A program made the translations under genes and the position numbers. 64,000 nucleotides of DNA from positions 3,292,578 to 3,356,577 of the forward strand of contig CM035360.1 of assembly GCA_020137815.1 (NCBI GenBank), read 5' to 3'. The stretch is from Hormiphora californensis (lineage: Eukaryota > Ctenophora > Tentaculata > Cydippida > Pleurobrachiidae). The notes under the pieces were generated by a model. The model did not search any database and was not told the origin of the DNA. It saw nothing but the letters and a program-made list of their open reading frames with translations. Shown here piece after piece: positions 31,628 to 41,615 of the stretch (the first letter of the stretch is position 1; every line of letters begins with the position of its first letter).

Positions 31628-32694
31628 TGGACTCCACTCGACACCCTCGCCCTACTGGGTTCACTTGACCAAGGTCCTGCATCAGGTGCTTGGTTTTGAC
31701 CTGTGGTTCGTGATTGGGCTGAAGGGATTCTTTCACGGCGGTTCCTCTCATTTCCAGTCCCACGTGATGTTCCTTCTCCAGGCCTAGTCCTCAGGGTGTC
31801 CTTCAAGTGATGTTTGGTACAGCTCAGTTTATAACACTGGTGCCGTAACTCGGAATTCTTACACAGTGGAGGATGGAAAAAGTTACATTCAGTGTTCTGG
31901 CATCCAACGCTCCTCATAGATCCATAGTTGCAAAACTTTTTGCACAGTGTAGGGTGAGATTTGGGACAAGATCTGCCACTAACTAGCTTCGTCCCATCTC
32001 TCCCGTGTCTGCACCTCCTTTGCAAATAAAACCTACACACTTCGTTTCCTGGAACACCCCTCTCTCCCTGTTCCGCTGGGTCCGGTAGGTCCTCTCGTTC
32101 CTCTGCAGTTCTACTGATGTGCCTTCCCAGGATCTGCTCTCGGTTTGAACTACGTCTGGTCGAGTTATGACTAGGATCTGGACCACCGTCAGGTAGATGG
32201 CTAGTAAACCTTTCCAGAGTTTGTTTACCGAGGCAAGGGGAGCACACCCAAATTCGGCTTTTGATAGCAGTGCTGCTGGCCTCTTCTCGTATCTTTGCAC
32301 AGTTGTGCAGACCGCCACCACAGATGAAGCACCGAGCAGGGGGATTTTCATTTCTCTTCACGGAATACTTTTCGGTACACTCGCTGCATGTTTGGGGACC
32401 AAATCCCTCTATCCGCATGATGATCCAGTCAGCCAGGGTTGTTACTGAATGGTATTTCTGCACTCCAGACGCCACACATCTAACCTCTTGGCCAAGGAAG
32501 ATAGCAGTTGCCTCCAGATTACTAGCTGGGATAGCCTCCAGTTTGCTGAGGTTTTCCTCATAGTCCAGAGAAGGGTCATAAACTTCAATAACCTCCTTAA
32601 CCGGTGTTCTGGCATCCTCTTTCAGCTCAGAGAGTACAGCAGCAAAGACGGCTGGATCTGTGTCATTAGCATGGTCCATTGCCATACTAGACAC
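31387..32694 (-). CDS. LINE ORF1: PHD-like finger plus three CCCH zinc fingers
   Basis: An intact 435-residue protein. Residues about 98-150 form a PHD-like zinc site (CSECTEKY, then CFICGGGLHNC, then CSPC). Residues about 223-300 hold three CCCH fingers: CRFYLQRRC...CPKSH; CKKFC...CQNTECNFFH; CKNSELRHQCYKLSCTKHH. A Ser/Arg/Gln-rich linker follows, then a short conserved helix (FLEAVLDRLRDSIAGIVR, about 370-387). CCCH fingers usually bind single-stranded RNA, so a role in binding the element RNA is inferred. PHD-like fingers are known in CR1/L2-type ORF1 proteins; the CCCH triplet is unusual. The disrupted ORF1 of copy 1 keeps all these cysteines and histidines. Confidence 0.9.
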   Translation of the reverse strand: MSSMAMDHANDTDPAVFAAVLSELKEDARTPVKEVIEVYDPSLDYEENLSKLEAIPASNLEATAIFLGQEVRCVASGVQKYHSVTTLADWIIMRIEGFGPQTCSECTEKYSVKRNENPPARCFICGGGLHNCAKIREEASSTAIKSRIWVCSPCLGKQTLERFTSHLPDGGPDPSHNSTRRSSNREQILGRHISRTAEEREDLPDPAEQGERGVPGNEVCRFYLQRRCRHGRDGTKLVSGRSCPKSHPTLCKKFCNYGSMRSVGCQNTECNFFHPPLCKNSELRHQCYKLSCTKHHLKDTLRTRPGEGTSRGTGNERNRRERIPSAQSRTTGQNQAPDAGPWSSEPSRARVSSGVQWSQSQNQRPGPDAAFLEAVLDRLRDSIAGIVRTEMRNRPEPEPVLLPDQLYSQHTQPAQLPAGTGYTFSPHQQRGRRSY

Positions 32695-32776
32695 TACAGT
32701 GGAATATTTGAAAACGCACGGGCGCGCGCCTCAAATTAATTTGTTTAAAGTAGTGTTGAAAAGTTTGAAAGTTGTT

Positions 32777-34037
32777 AAAGAAGAACATTTGGAAGAGGCA
32801 CGGGAGCTATTCAAAGATGTAGGTGTCAAGATTACATCGGCCGGAGCTCGCCACCTCGGTGCTGCAATTGGAATGGAGTCATACAGAGCGGAATATGTAT
32901 CGGAAAAGGTAGCAGAGTGGGCTGCAGCTCTTATGAATCTCGTAGACGTTGCAAAGACACACCCACACCTCGCATACAGCAACTTCGTGAGAAGTTTTAA
33001 GTGTAAGTGGGGATATCTACAACGAACCATCCCTGACATCGGCCCTCTATTCCAGCCTATCGAAGACATCATCCGGCACAAGTTCATCCCTCTAGTCGTT
33101 GGAAAACATGTGTCTGATCTTGAACGGAGAGTCCTGGCTCTGCCGATAAGGATGGGTGGTTTGGCAATTGAAGACCCGACGGAAGCTGCAAAACACCAAT
33201 ACAGCAGCTCGAGGTTCATCAACACCCCACTCGTTGAATTGATCCTTTCAGACGGGTCTGAAGGCGGCACCATAGCAAATGTAGAGTCCTGTGCAGCTAA
33301 AAACAAAAAGGAGTGTGAAGAAGCCGCTCAAGAACGGGCTGAGCTTGAGCTGAAATCGATAGTGTCTGAGGCAGATGATCGCCTGAAACGGGCACTGGAG
33401 CTTAACTCTGAACAGGGATCTTCAAGCTGGTTATCAGCCAGACCACTCAAACACCTTGATCATGAGTTTAACCAGAGGGAATTTGTTGATGCCATTCGTC
33501 TAAGATACGGCTTTCATTTCTCGGATCTTCCTTCCAAATGTGGATGTGGGGCTGACAATAATGCAGACCATGCCCTAATCTGCAAGGTTGGTGGGTTCGA
33601 TATTTGGAGACACGATCATCTGAGGGACACCATGGCCGAGTTGTTCAGGTATGCAGGATTGAAACCGGTGAATACAGAACAGCTGCTTCTTTTTTTTATC
33701 GGGAAAAACATTTAAACCGAAAATTATAAAAGCAAATAGTTTCGTCAAATATCTGTCGTCCTCCGGCTCAGGGCTCAACCAACGTGGCTTGAACGCCACC
33801 ATGACAGGTCACACCCAACACTACCGTGTGAAGGACATACATTTCCTGTCAGTGCCAACACCAGGGACGATGCCCGAATGGACATAGTATGCCGAGGTCT
33901 ATGGCGGGATATGGAGGCATCCTACCTCGATGTGCGGGTGTTTCACCCTAATGCTCCCTCCTACCAGAAAACATCAATCGCTCAGCTACACAGAACTCAC
34001 CAGAACCAGAAGAAAATGGCCTATTTGAGGAGGGTTC
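32777..34037 (+). pseudogene. Second-type reverse transcriptase, segment 2 (thumb and endonuclease-like part)
   Basis: It resumes directly after the LINE with KEEHLEEARELFKDVGVKIT, RHLGAAIGMESYRAEYVSEK, GYLQRTIPDIGPLFQPIED and ALPIRMGGLAIEDP. Near 33535-33620 is a Cys-His cluster (CGCGADNNADHALICKVGGF) followed by RHDHLRD, then after a frameshift near 33700 NTRDDARMDIV and LDVRVFHPNAPSYQ. The C-x-C...H...C plus R-H-D and a downstream D...DVRV recalls the restriction-like endonuclease end of R2-type retrotransposons; that assignment is inference. The reading is interrupted near 34038 by a third LINE and finishes at 35176-35424. Confidence 0.8.
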
Positions 34038-34039
34038 TA

Positions 34040-35173
34040 AACCCTGTACTCGACCTGAAAGAATGCCTCTCAAGTGCAGACTCGATGTCTTTTGCCGATG
34101 ACACTAAGCTGATCCAGGCTATCCAGACCCTTCTTGACCAAGTGGAACTTCAAGAGGACATCAAAAATGTTAGTCAGTGGTCGTCCAATAACAACATGAG
34201 GCTTCACGAGAAGAAGTTTCAGCTAATGATATACCCCCTAGGCAAGTCCCAGTTGCTTAGGGAGCTACCTTTCACGTCTGAAACCCTGAGCTATGTTACG
34301 GAAGCAGGTACGACTGTGGAACCTGAACAGCACGTAAAGGACCTCGGTGTATGGTTGTCGGCGGATGGTACATGGACTTATCACATCAATGACATCGTTA
34401 GGAGGGCCAACCGGATTGCGGGATGGATTCTGAGCGTGTTCAGATGTAGATCTCAGGAGGTATTACTGACTCTATACAAGGCCTTGGTTCGTCCCATTCT
34501 AGAGTACTGCTGCTTGGTTTGGTCACCGTCCAAGGTAGCTGACATCCAGGCGCTGGAGAACGTTCAGCGAGCGTTCTTAAGAAAGATCTATGGGATGAAT
34601 GAGCTGACCTACTGGGAGCGGTTGGAGACTCTGAAAATCATGTCCCTTCAGAGGCGACGCCAGAGGTACGAGCTTATACATGTCTGGAAAATCTATCATG
34701 GACTAGTACCTAACTGTGTAGGAATGGAATTCCAGACAGGCCGCTTGGGGATACAGGTCAAAACGCAGAAGTATCCTTATTGGGCTGATAGGAGGCGAGC
34801 TACCCAGCTGTTCAACTCGTTCAGTTACAGGGCTCCTCAGTTGTGGAATAAACTGCCCCGAGAGGTGACCCTTTGTGAAACATTGGCAGGGTTTAAGGCT
34901 AGCCTGGGTTCTTTCATGAAGGAGTACAAGGACAGGCCTCCAGTGAGAGGGTACCCCACGGTCCCGAATGACTTCAGTCAGGCGGCGAAATCTTAGCTGT
35001 GTGTGATTTTGCTGTGTGTGATTTTGCTGTGTGTGATTTTGCTGATGACTGACCACATGACGGGGCGATTCGATTTTAATATTTTGAGTTAAGACTTGAC
35101 AAGGAGGACCCACTCGCTGGGAAATCCGCACGCGTTTAGATTGTGTAAATTTAATTTGATTTGATTTGATTTG
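34040..35173 (+). pseudogene. 5'-truncated LINE inserted in the second-type RT
   Basis: Begins within the reverse transcriptase (SFADDTKLIQ at about 34090), continues through NNNMRLHEKKFQLM, VKDLGVWLSADGTW, RPILEYCCLVWSPSKV and YWERLETLKIMSLQRRRQRY, and ends with RPPVRGYPTVPN at 34950-34970 and a stop at 34996. The 3' tail has three GCTGTGTGTGATTTT units and terminal TTTGA repeats to about 35173. 5' truncation is the usual outcome of LINE insertion. It splits the host reading between RRVLN and VEQGSFTPLVF. Confidence 0.88.
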
Positions 35174-35175
35174 AC

Positions 35176-35424
35176 GTAGAGCAGGGTAGCTTCACTCCTC
35201 TTGTGTTTGCTACTTCAGGAGGCTTCGCACCAGAGGTTAAACGAGTTCTGGAATGCGTTGGACACAAAATCTGCTCCAAGCACCAAGAAGGACTCAGTGA
35301 GACGATGTCTTTTATAAGACAAAAGCTCAGATTTAGCCTGTTGAGATCAACCTTAGTAGCATTGAGGGGCACTAAGAGGCGTGTGGTACCATTTATGCCG
35401 AGCGAAATTGATTTCAGAGTGACG
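35176..35424 (+). pseudogene. Second-type reverse transcriptase, segment 3 (C-terminus)
   Basis: Reads VEQGSFTPLVFATSGGFAPE, VGHKICSKHQEGLSETMSFI and RQKLRFSLLRSTLVALRGTK, then stops after DFRVT. This is the conserved tail of the element begun at 27956 (TSGG...ETM..IR..L.F.LLR...L.LRG). The three segments together are one retroelement copy split by two later LINE insertions. Confidence 0.8.
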
Positions 35425-35604
35425 TAATTTATTCTGTGTTTACCTTTATAAATCGCTAGGGACGTGCGTGGTGTACCAGGAGTGGTGAATTATGCAGCCA
35501 TTCTTTATTGTGTCTCTACCTCTTTTCTCCGTGTCCTAACACAATATACCTATGGTACACCCGCACACGTGTTCCTTTTTCACTCTGATTTCTCTTTTCT
35601 GTTC

Positions 35605-35616
35605 AAAAAAAAAAAG

Positions 35617-35653
<37 letters not shown>
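35605..35653 (+). repeat. Poly-A tract
   Basis: An almost pure A run of about 49 bp with one G; it may be the 3' tail of a processed retroelement or a simple repeat. Confidence 0.9.
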
Positions 35654-35656
<3 letters not shown>

Positions 35657-35762
35657 ATATGCGCATATTATTAAATCTAAAAATGTATACATTGCATTAA
35701 CTCAACATATACGCCCCTTTTTGTGGCGCATATTATATTATAAGGGGACTGCAACGTATGCC

Positions 35763-35887
35763 AAGCACAATCAAGTCACGCCCACCAATCACAGCTCAGA
35801 ACGCGCGGAGTGCTTCGCGCGTTCTGAGCTGTGATTGGTGGGCGTGACTTGATTGTTCATGACTTGAACATTTCCGAGGGGCCTCAT
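35763..35887. mobile_element. Foldback MITE, ATGAGGCCCCTCGGAAATG family, copy 2
   Basis: AGCACAATCAAGTCACGCCC pairs with the complement on the right; the right end extends through GAACATTTCCGAGGGGCC as in 27592-27743, but the left outer part is missing. Confidence 0.85.
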
Positions 35888-36229
35888 GAGATTTTGTGAA
35901 ATTTCCTACGGTCAATTCATGCCCCACTAGACAGAGACTTAAAATTTGTTATGTAGAAATAACTTCTTACAATACAAATTTCAAGTCACTGTATCATCAG
36001 GGAGTGGAGCCATGACCGTGGGAAATTCCACCAAAACCAAGTGACGGTCCGCGGTCGAGTCTTTTTAGTATCGTATCAGTCGTTATCAGTTTCGTATCAC
36101 ATCTAATCGCTCTGACTGTGACCGTTACTTGCTGCAGTTTTCTAGAACAATCTCTACATCAATGTCCAATCCAGACCCCCTTTCCTTGATGATGAGAATC
36201 CTTGTTGAGAGGAGTTATAGGCCCGGCAT

Positions 36230-37223
36230 GCCATGGCCTATGAAGTTGAATGATGACAAGTTTGAAGTTCTGCAATACTCAATAAAACCCTGCTCCTAAA
36301 GCAGTTGCCATTCTCCCAGGAACTCCAGACATACTACACACCAAAGGGTCTTACAATTGAACCCAAACCCTGTGTCCGTGACTTAGGAGTTCAGCTCCTA
36401 ACAAACGACCTTTCTTGGGAAAACCAAATAGGAAAAATGACGTCGGATGCCCGAAAAATGAGTGCTTGGGTTTTAAGAGCCTTCAAAACAAGAGACAAAA
36501 GGACAATGACTATCCTTTACAAAAGTCTTATTCGCAGCAAATTAGAATACTGCTGCCCACTCTGGGACTCACCAAAAATCTCGAATATCCAGAATGTTGA
36601 AGCGATTCAAAGGAAGTTTACAAAACGGATCACTGGAATGGGAAACGTAAACTACTGGGAGCGTTTGAAAATCCTAAACATCCTCTCCCTTCAACGCCGC
36701 CGGGAGCGCTATACCATTGTCATGATGTGGAAAATGGCCAATGAAAAAGCCCCCAACAATATTGGCATTCGCTTTTACAACTATACCCGACTTGGAAAAA
36801 AGGCAGAGATCCCTACATGCCCCACAAACACCCAGAAATCGGTCCAGACGAAGCACCACAACTAGTGGAAGCTCTTACGGTATTCCCACGACCGTGGGAA
36901 AAGAGAGATAGATAGAAATACTAAGAGAGAGAAATTCCTCTCTCTTAGTATTTCTATCTATCTCTCTTTTCCCACGGTCGTGGGAATACCGTAAGAGCTT
37001 CCACTAAACTCGTTTTCAAGTAGAGCGACACGGTTATGGAATACCCTCCCCAGCGAAGTGAACTCAGCGGAAGATTTGGACTCATTCAAGATACTTCTGG
37101 GGAAATGGCTGAAGAGATTCCCGGATCGTCCCCCGGTACTCGGATACCAAAAACAGAACAACAATTCAATATTGGACTGGATACGGAATGTTTCCAGGGA
37201 GGGGGAGGCTCTGTAAGGAACTG
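36230..37223 (+). pseudogene. LINE C-terminal remnant split by a palindrome
   Basis: Open reading from about 36301: LLKQLPFSQELQTYYTP, VRDLGVQLLTNDLSW, IRSKLEYCCPLWDSPK, NYWERLKILNILSLQRRRER. After the palindrome at 36863-37006 it resumes with SSRATRLWNTLPSEV, RFPDRPPVLGYQKQ and NSILDWIRNVSREGEAL, stopping near 37222. It is the thumb and C-terminal part of a CR1/L2-like LINE; endonuclease and palm are missing. Confidence 0.85.
36863..37006. mobile_element. 144-bp near-perfect palindrome inserted in LINE, 3-bp duplication
   Basis: TAGTGGAAGCTCTTACGGTA to its exact complement, with one mismatched pair at the centre (AAATTC). It is flanked by AAC at 36860-36862 and 37007-37009 and interrupts the LINE reading, so it was mobile. 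Contains CCCACGACCGTGGG, itself palindromic, in each arm. Confidence 0.88.
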
Positions 37224-37584
37224 ACACCGGTGTAGGATCTACACAAAGACAATACCAAGATACCAAGATGCCTACAAGGTTGAGGATTTTGCTCGATCTG
37301 TGTATGGAGACAAGCGTAAAGATGTTGATCATATTGGTATGTACTCTAAAATGCTTAAAAATGCCAAAAATGAGTAAATTGGCATACTTTGACCGCAAAT
37401 ATCCACAAAGTCAGAACAGTTAGAGATAGACCCTCAATTTCTTCACAACTCTTAGACTAACTTTTTATTCTGAACAAAATGGCACCAGTGAAAAGTCTCT
37501 AAACCACTCCAGAGTGGCTATAGCCATATGGAGGCCCGAAAACGTGTTGCGACGCGCACCCTACGGCTTGAAATTTAGTGCTTT

Positions 37585-38130
37585 ATAATGATAAAATCAG
37601 CTAAAAACGGTACCAAAATTGCTTGAAACGGGTTATAGACGGTATCAGACGGGTATCAGACGGTATTCGTATCGAAAAGTTGTTAAGACGATATTTGAAA
37701 CTGAATCGCGAGATTTTGCTTACAGCTTAGGCGTTGTTTAGACGGTACGTTTACCGGTTTCAGTTGAGACGTTGTTTAGATGGTACGTTCATCGATTTTC
37801 CTTTAGACTGCGTTTAAACGTACTTTTAGAACTCCGTCTGAGTTACAGACGGGGTTGTAAAAGTCCGTCTCAACGTCTGGACTCTGGTACAATTTTCAGA
37901 CGTGCCGTCTTAACTTTGAACGGATACTGTCTAGAGACCGTCTAGACACTGTCTAGATACCGGGACGGTACCGTCTAGAGACCGTCTGATACCGTCGCAA
38001 CACCGTCTGCTACCGTCTATAACCCGTCTGGCGTCTGATACTGTCTAAAACCCGTCTATAACCCGTCTGATACCGTCTATAACTCGTTTCAAGCAATTTT
38101 AGTACCGTTTTTAGCTGATTTTATCAAACC
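37585..38130. mobile_element. Foldback with ACGGTATCAGACGG repeats
   Basis: GATAAAATCAGCTAAAAACG pairs with its complement at about 38105-38128; tandem ACGGTATCAGACGGG/CCGTCTGATACCGTC units fill the arms and CGTCTAGAC recurs near the right side. Just before it, 37475-37530 repeats part of the 8248-10911 foldback (GGCACCAGTGAAAAGTCTC). Confidence 0.75.
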
Positions 38131-38204
38131 CCGTCTAGACGGTATACCGTCTAGACACCGTCTAGTCAGCGTTACGACGCCGTATGCGGCAAATGAGAAA
38201 TTGC

Positions 38205-38273
38205 CTCCTAGTGGTACTCCCCGTTCATCCACGAAATTTTGTGAGAAAACACGGCACACCACTCTTACTTTAA
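38205..38273. repeat. Single end of the 13.2-14.8 kb foldback family
   Basis: GTGGTACTCCCCGTTCATCC through CACACCACTCTTACTTTA matches about 14749-14801 (and, inverted, 13164-13215). Confidence 0.8.
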
Positions 38274-38334
38274 GGAGCCAAAAAATAGGGTAGCAATCCT
38301 TAGTAAACACACGAAGTCGGTTAGTTGCATTAGA

Positions 38335-38577
38335 CTGTTTTTGTCTGTTTACAGTCATGGACCTGTAAATGCCACTAAGAGAGGCGCTACTTACAGACTG
38401 TTTGCAGTCTGTAATATAAAGGTCTGTAAACGATTCACAGACCTTTACAAATCTGTAAACAGTCTGTAAGTAGCGCCTCTGAAAGTAGCGCCTCTGTAAG
38501 TAGCGCCTCTGTAGCATTTACAGGTCCATATTGTATTTGACCGGGATTTGACCGTAAATAGACAAAAACAGTCTGTA
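38335..38577. mobile_element. Foldback MITE with CTGTTTTTGTCTG ends
   Basis: GACTGTTTTTGTCTGTTTAC pairs with the complement ending near 38577; the inner stems contain TACTTACAGACTGTTTGCAG-type sequence and AAGTAGCGCCTCTG is repeated three times in the right arm. Confidence 0.75.
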
Positions 38578-38691
38578 AATTGCAATTCACAGACTTCGCA
38601 TGTTTAAAGCTGAAAGACAAATTAAATACAGAAATTTCAATCAATTTAAACATTTAATTGATTAGTTGATTTAATTTAATTAATTAGTTGA

Positions 38692-39306
38692 TTAAGCCAT
38701 AGGGGCCTCACAGACGATCCTTTGCGGATCCTTACAATTCATATGATGGTACTTCCACCTCCATTCATTGTGGTTCCTATAACTCACCATGCAGGGCATA
38801 GAGTGGTTGTTGACATTCCGTCCAGGGTGCACCTTGACATTCAACTTCTGCTGAATTTTCCTCATATCCTCTCCACTAGCGGTGTAAAAATCTGCGACGT
38901 TGGTGCTTTGTCCTTTACTGTTACACACAGTTCCGAGATAGTACCAGGTGTTATGTCTCATCACGTTCTGTTCCACCCATTTGTACTCCTCTCTATCGTT
39001 AGGTTGCCAGTTGTGCGCCTGGTTCCTGTTACAAAACTCCTCACCATCCTTCCAGTTCTTGTGCCCAGCCTCAAAATAACACTTTTTATTCCACTCTTTC
39101 CATCCTCCTTTGCACTGGGGCTGTCCTTGGTCAATTCTGAACTGGGGGGACCAGTTTCCAAGGTGACGAAAACGGCAGGTTGTGGGAACAGGCCGTACAT
39201 AGTATCCCTTAAAGTCACCGCCTCCGCCGATATCCTTGCCGTAATCCGTGCAGATGACATTAGCAGCGGAGGTAACTCCGAAAAGGAGAACAAAAAAGAG
39301 CAACAT
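38692..39306 (-). CDS. Secreted C-type lectin-like protein
   Basis: A 204-residue single-exon frame. Residues 1-14 form a signal peptide (MLLFFVLLFGVTSA). A ~50-residue N-terminal part with Cys is followed by a C-type lectin-like domain at about 64-201: CKGGWKEWNKKCYFEAGHKN, WKDGEEFCNRNQAHNWQPND, REEYKWVEQN, TWYYLG and the closing MNCKDPQRIVCEAP. The disulphide cysteines and the W-x-x-G core are present. The WND calcium/sugar motif and an EPN or QPD tripeptide are absent, so calcium-dependent sugar binding is unlikely. The domain probably acts as an extracellular recognition or structural module. Intron-less CTLD genes are less usual; a retrocopy is possible, though the frame is intact. Confidence 0.88.
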   Translation of the reverse strand: MLLFFVLLFGVTSAANVICTDYGKDIGGGGDFKGYYVRPVPTTCRFRHLGNWSPQFRIDQGQPQCKGGWKEWNKKCYFEAGHKNWKDGEEFCNRNQAHNWQPNDREEYKWVEQNVMRHNTWYYLGTVCNSKGQSTNVADFYTASGEDMRKIQQKLNVKVHPGRNVNNHSMPCMVSYRNHNEWRWKYHHMNCKDPQRIVCEAPMA

Positions 39307-39469
39307 GGTAAGTCACTCGTGAGGCTAAACTATTACAACTTGAACTAAATTATAATTGTATGTTATAATTATGTGGCATACCGGCATCCTTTTGTTGGTC
39401 GGCATCCTTTTAACCCCAACCACGATACAGTGTTGTTCAAAAGTCTTGTGCTGACGTGGCATCTATAGA

Positions 39470-39480
39470 GAGAAAGAAAA

Positions 39481-39570
<90 letters not shown>
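39470..39570. repeat. (GA)n microsatellite between two copies of a short repeat
   Basis: The GA run is flanked on both sides by CCCCAACCACGA/CCCAGACCACGA...AAAAGTCTTG.GCTGACGTGGCATCT (39412-39465 and 39605-39655). The same unit occurs at 17208-17282 beside another GA run. Confidence 0.9.
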
Positions 39571-39575
<5 letters not shown>

Positions 39576-39751
39576 GCAAACGTATTGCACTCGGCATGCT
39601 TTAAACCCAGACCACGACTCAGTGTTATTCAAAAGTCTTGAGCTGACGTGGCATCTGTATTTATGCTGATAGAGAGGAAAATAATGCGGACAACAAAAAA
39701 AAAGAATTCGACGCCAATTTTCGGACAACAACTCACTTTCGACGTGTTTAA

Positions 39752-41055
39752 GGGTACACCTGGCGTTTTTCATCATCGAGTGCCCAACCAAATGACTTCA
39801 CCAGGGTTTAGGTCATACAAAATGGACCTCAAATATGCAATTTTAGCCCTAAAGTCGAATTCATATTTTTGCTACAGCCTATTTTCAAAGTGGCGTTTTT
39901 TCAATTTTTGTCGGAATTTTTAACCTCAGGACCACTTTTTTTGAGATAGAAACATTAAATTCTTGGAATTTTAAGAGAATATAAAGGTGAATAAGCCCAA
40001 CGAAGGATTTTTGAAATGGAGCTTATTTCTGGCCATGAGAACGCTTCACTTTTTTGCTTCTTTGACACGCTGGCTGAGAATGTTCCCATGCTTCATTGGA
40101 GATGAAAATCTGGAAATAGTTGCTCAAAACGATTATCTATGTGGCCTAAAAATTTCGGAACTTTCCCGCCAAAGATGCGGTGTACAGAGCTTGTTTTGTG
40201 AAACCCGTCTTTTTGAAAAAAGAGGGAAATTCCCTGTATCTCAAAAACGGATGATCGTAGAGACCTGCGACCGAGCTTAATCGATTCAGAAGGTCCGATT
40301 TTGGGGGAGTCTTCTGAGAGACATTTTGCTCCTACTCCAACCGTTTTTGCTGTAATTGCAAAAAACCAATTCTATGAAAAGGGGAAACAACTCTATTCCA
40401 GTAGCCTGCTTCGGGCTGATTTCCCCCTTACTTGCTGATACCTTTTTCGCAATTACAGCAAAAACGGTTGGAGTAGGAGCAAAATGTCTCTCAGAAGACC
40501 CCCCCAAAATCGGACCTTCTGAATCGATTAAGCTTGGTCGCAGGTCTCTACGATCATCCGTTTTTGAGATACAGGGAATTTCCCTCTTTTTCAAAAAGAC
40601 GGGTTTCACAAAACAAGCTCTGTACACCGCATCTTTGGCGGGAAAGTTCCAAAATTTTTAGGCCACATAGATAATTGTTTTGAGCAACTATTTCCAGATT
40701 TTCATCTCCAATGAAGCTTGGGAACATTCTCAGCCAGCGTGTCAAAGAAGCAAAAAAGTGAAGCGTTCTCATGGCCAGAAATAAGCTCCATTTCAAAAAT
40801 CCTTCGTTGGGCTTATTCACCTTTATATTCTCTTCAAATTCCAAGAATTTAATGTTTCTATCTCAAAAAAAGTGGTCCTGAGGTTAAAAATTCCGACAAA
40901 AATTGAAAAAACGCCACTTTGAAAATAGGCTGTAGCAAAAATATGAATTCGACTTTAGGGCTAAAATTGCATATTTGAGGTCCATTTTGTATGACCTAAA
41001 CCCTGGTGAAGTCATTTGGTTGGGCACTCGATGATGAAAAACGCCAGGTGTACCC
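39752..41055. mobile_element. Foldback, GGGTACACCTGGCG family, copy 2 (TTAA flanks)
   Basis: GGGTACACCTGGCGTTTTTC is mirrored at 41055; TTAA flanks both ends (39748-39751, 41056-41059). The ~620-bp arms are nearly identical to each other and to 8948-10258. TTAA targets suggest piggyBac- or Kolobok-type mobilisation. Open frames of about 100 codons on both arms are mirror artefacts. Confidence 0.88.
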
Positions 41056-41065
41056 TTAAAGTTAA

Positions 41066-41534
41066 AGTGAGAGTGGACCGAATCAGAATTGCACAAGTTT
41101 GTTGTAGGTAGTAGAGATTAGCTTTCTGAGCATTTTGCGTTTTTGTCGCTCAAAATCGACCCACCCATCACTGAGATATTTTTGTTATGTTGGGAGAACT
41201 CCTGTTTAATCAGTATGTATAAAACAGAATAGAAATAATCGTGGTGTTTTACTAACACATTCTGAATATAAGCAGCGAGGTTGACATGTCCATGCACAGA
41301 AGCAGGGCAATGCAAGCCATCATATTAACAATTTAAAGAATGTGTTAGTAAAACACAAGGATTGTTTCTATCCTGTTTGATAAATATTGATCCAGCAGAA
41401 ATTCTCCCAACATAACAAAAATATCTCATTGATGGGTGGGTCGATTTTGAGCGGCAAAAACGCAAAATGCTCAGAAAGCTAATCTCTACTACCTACAACA
41501 AACTTGTCCAATTCTGATCCGGTCCACTCTCACT
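41066..41534. mobile_element. Foldback MITE, AGTGAGAGTGGAC ends (TTAA flanks)
   Basis: AGTGAGAGTGGACCGAATCA pairs with the complement ending CCACTCTCACT; TTAA lies at 41062-41065 and 41535-41538. It sits immediately beside the previous TTAA element. Confidence 0.85.
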
Positions 41535-41615
41535 TTAATCAACATTTTACAAAAGTAAAAGAAGGGTAAAATTTTGGAAAACTAAACCTATGCTCTAAGA
41601 ATTGAACTCTCATTT

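Larger units (their letters stand above)
28250..32771 (-). mobile_element. Full-length LINE, copy 2 (both ORFs intact)
   Basis: 4522 bp on the minus strand, flanked by TTGTT at 28245-28249 and 32772-32776. Removing it restores the reading NLIV-KEEHLEEAR of the host RT. The 5' end carries the same 42-nt sequence as copy 1 (32770 back to 32729), and the 3' end (28250-28270) has TTTATGAATG-type units. ORF1 (32694-31387) and ORF2 overlap. Intact frames and short flanking repeats suggest a potentially autonomous, fairly young copy. Confidence 0.95.

Noticed and set aside
38722-39348. A 208-residue plus-strand frame over the lectin gene
   Set aside because: It is antisense to a clear C-type lectin frame with signal peptide and conserved cysteines.
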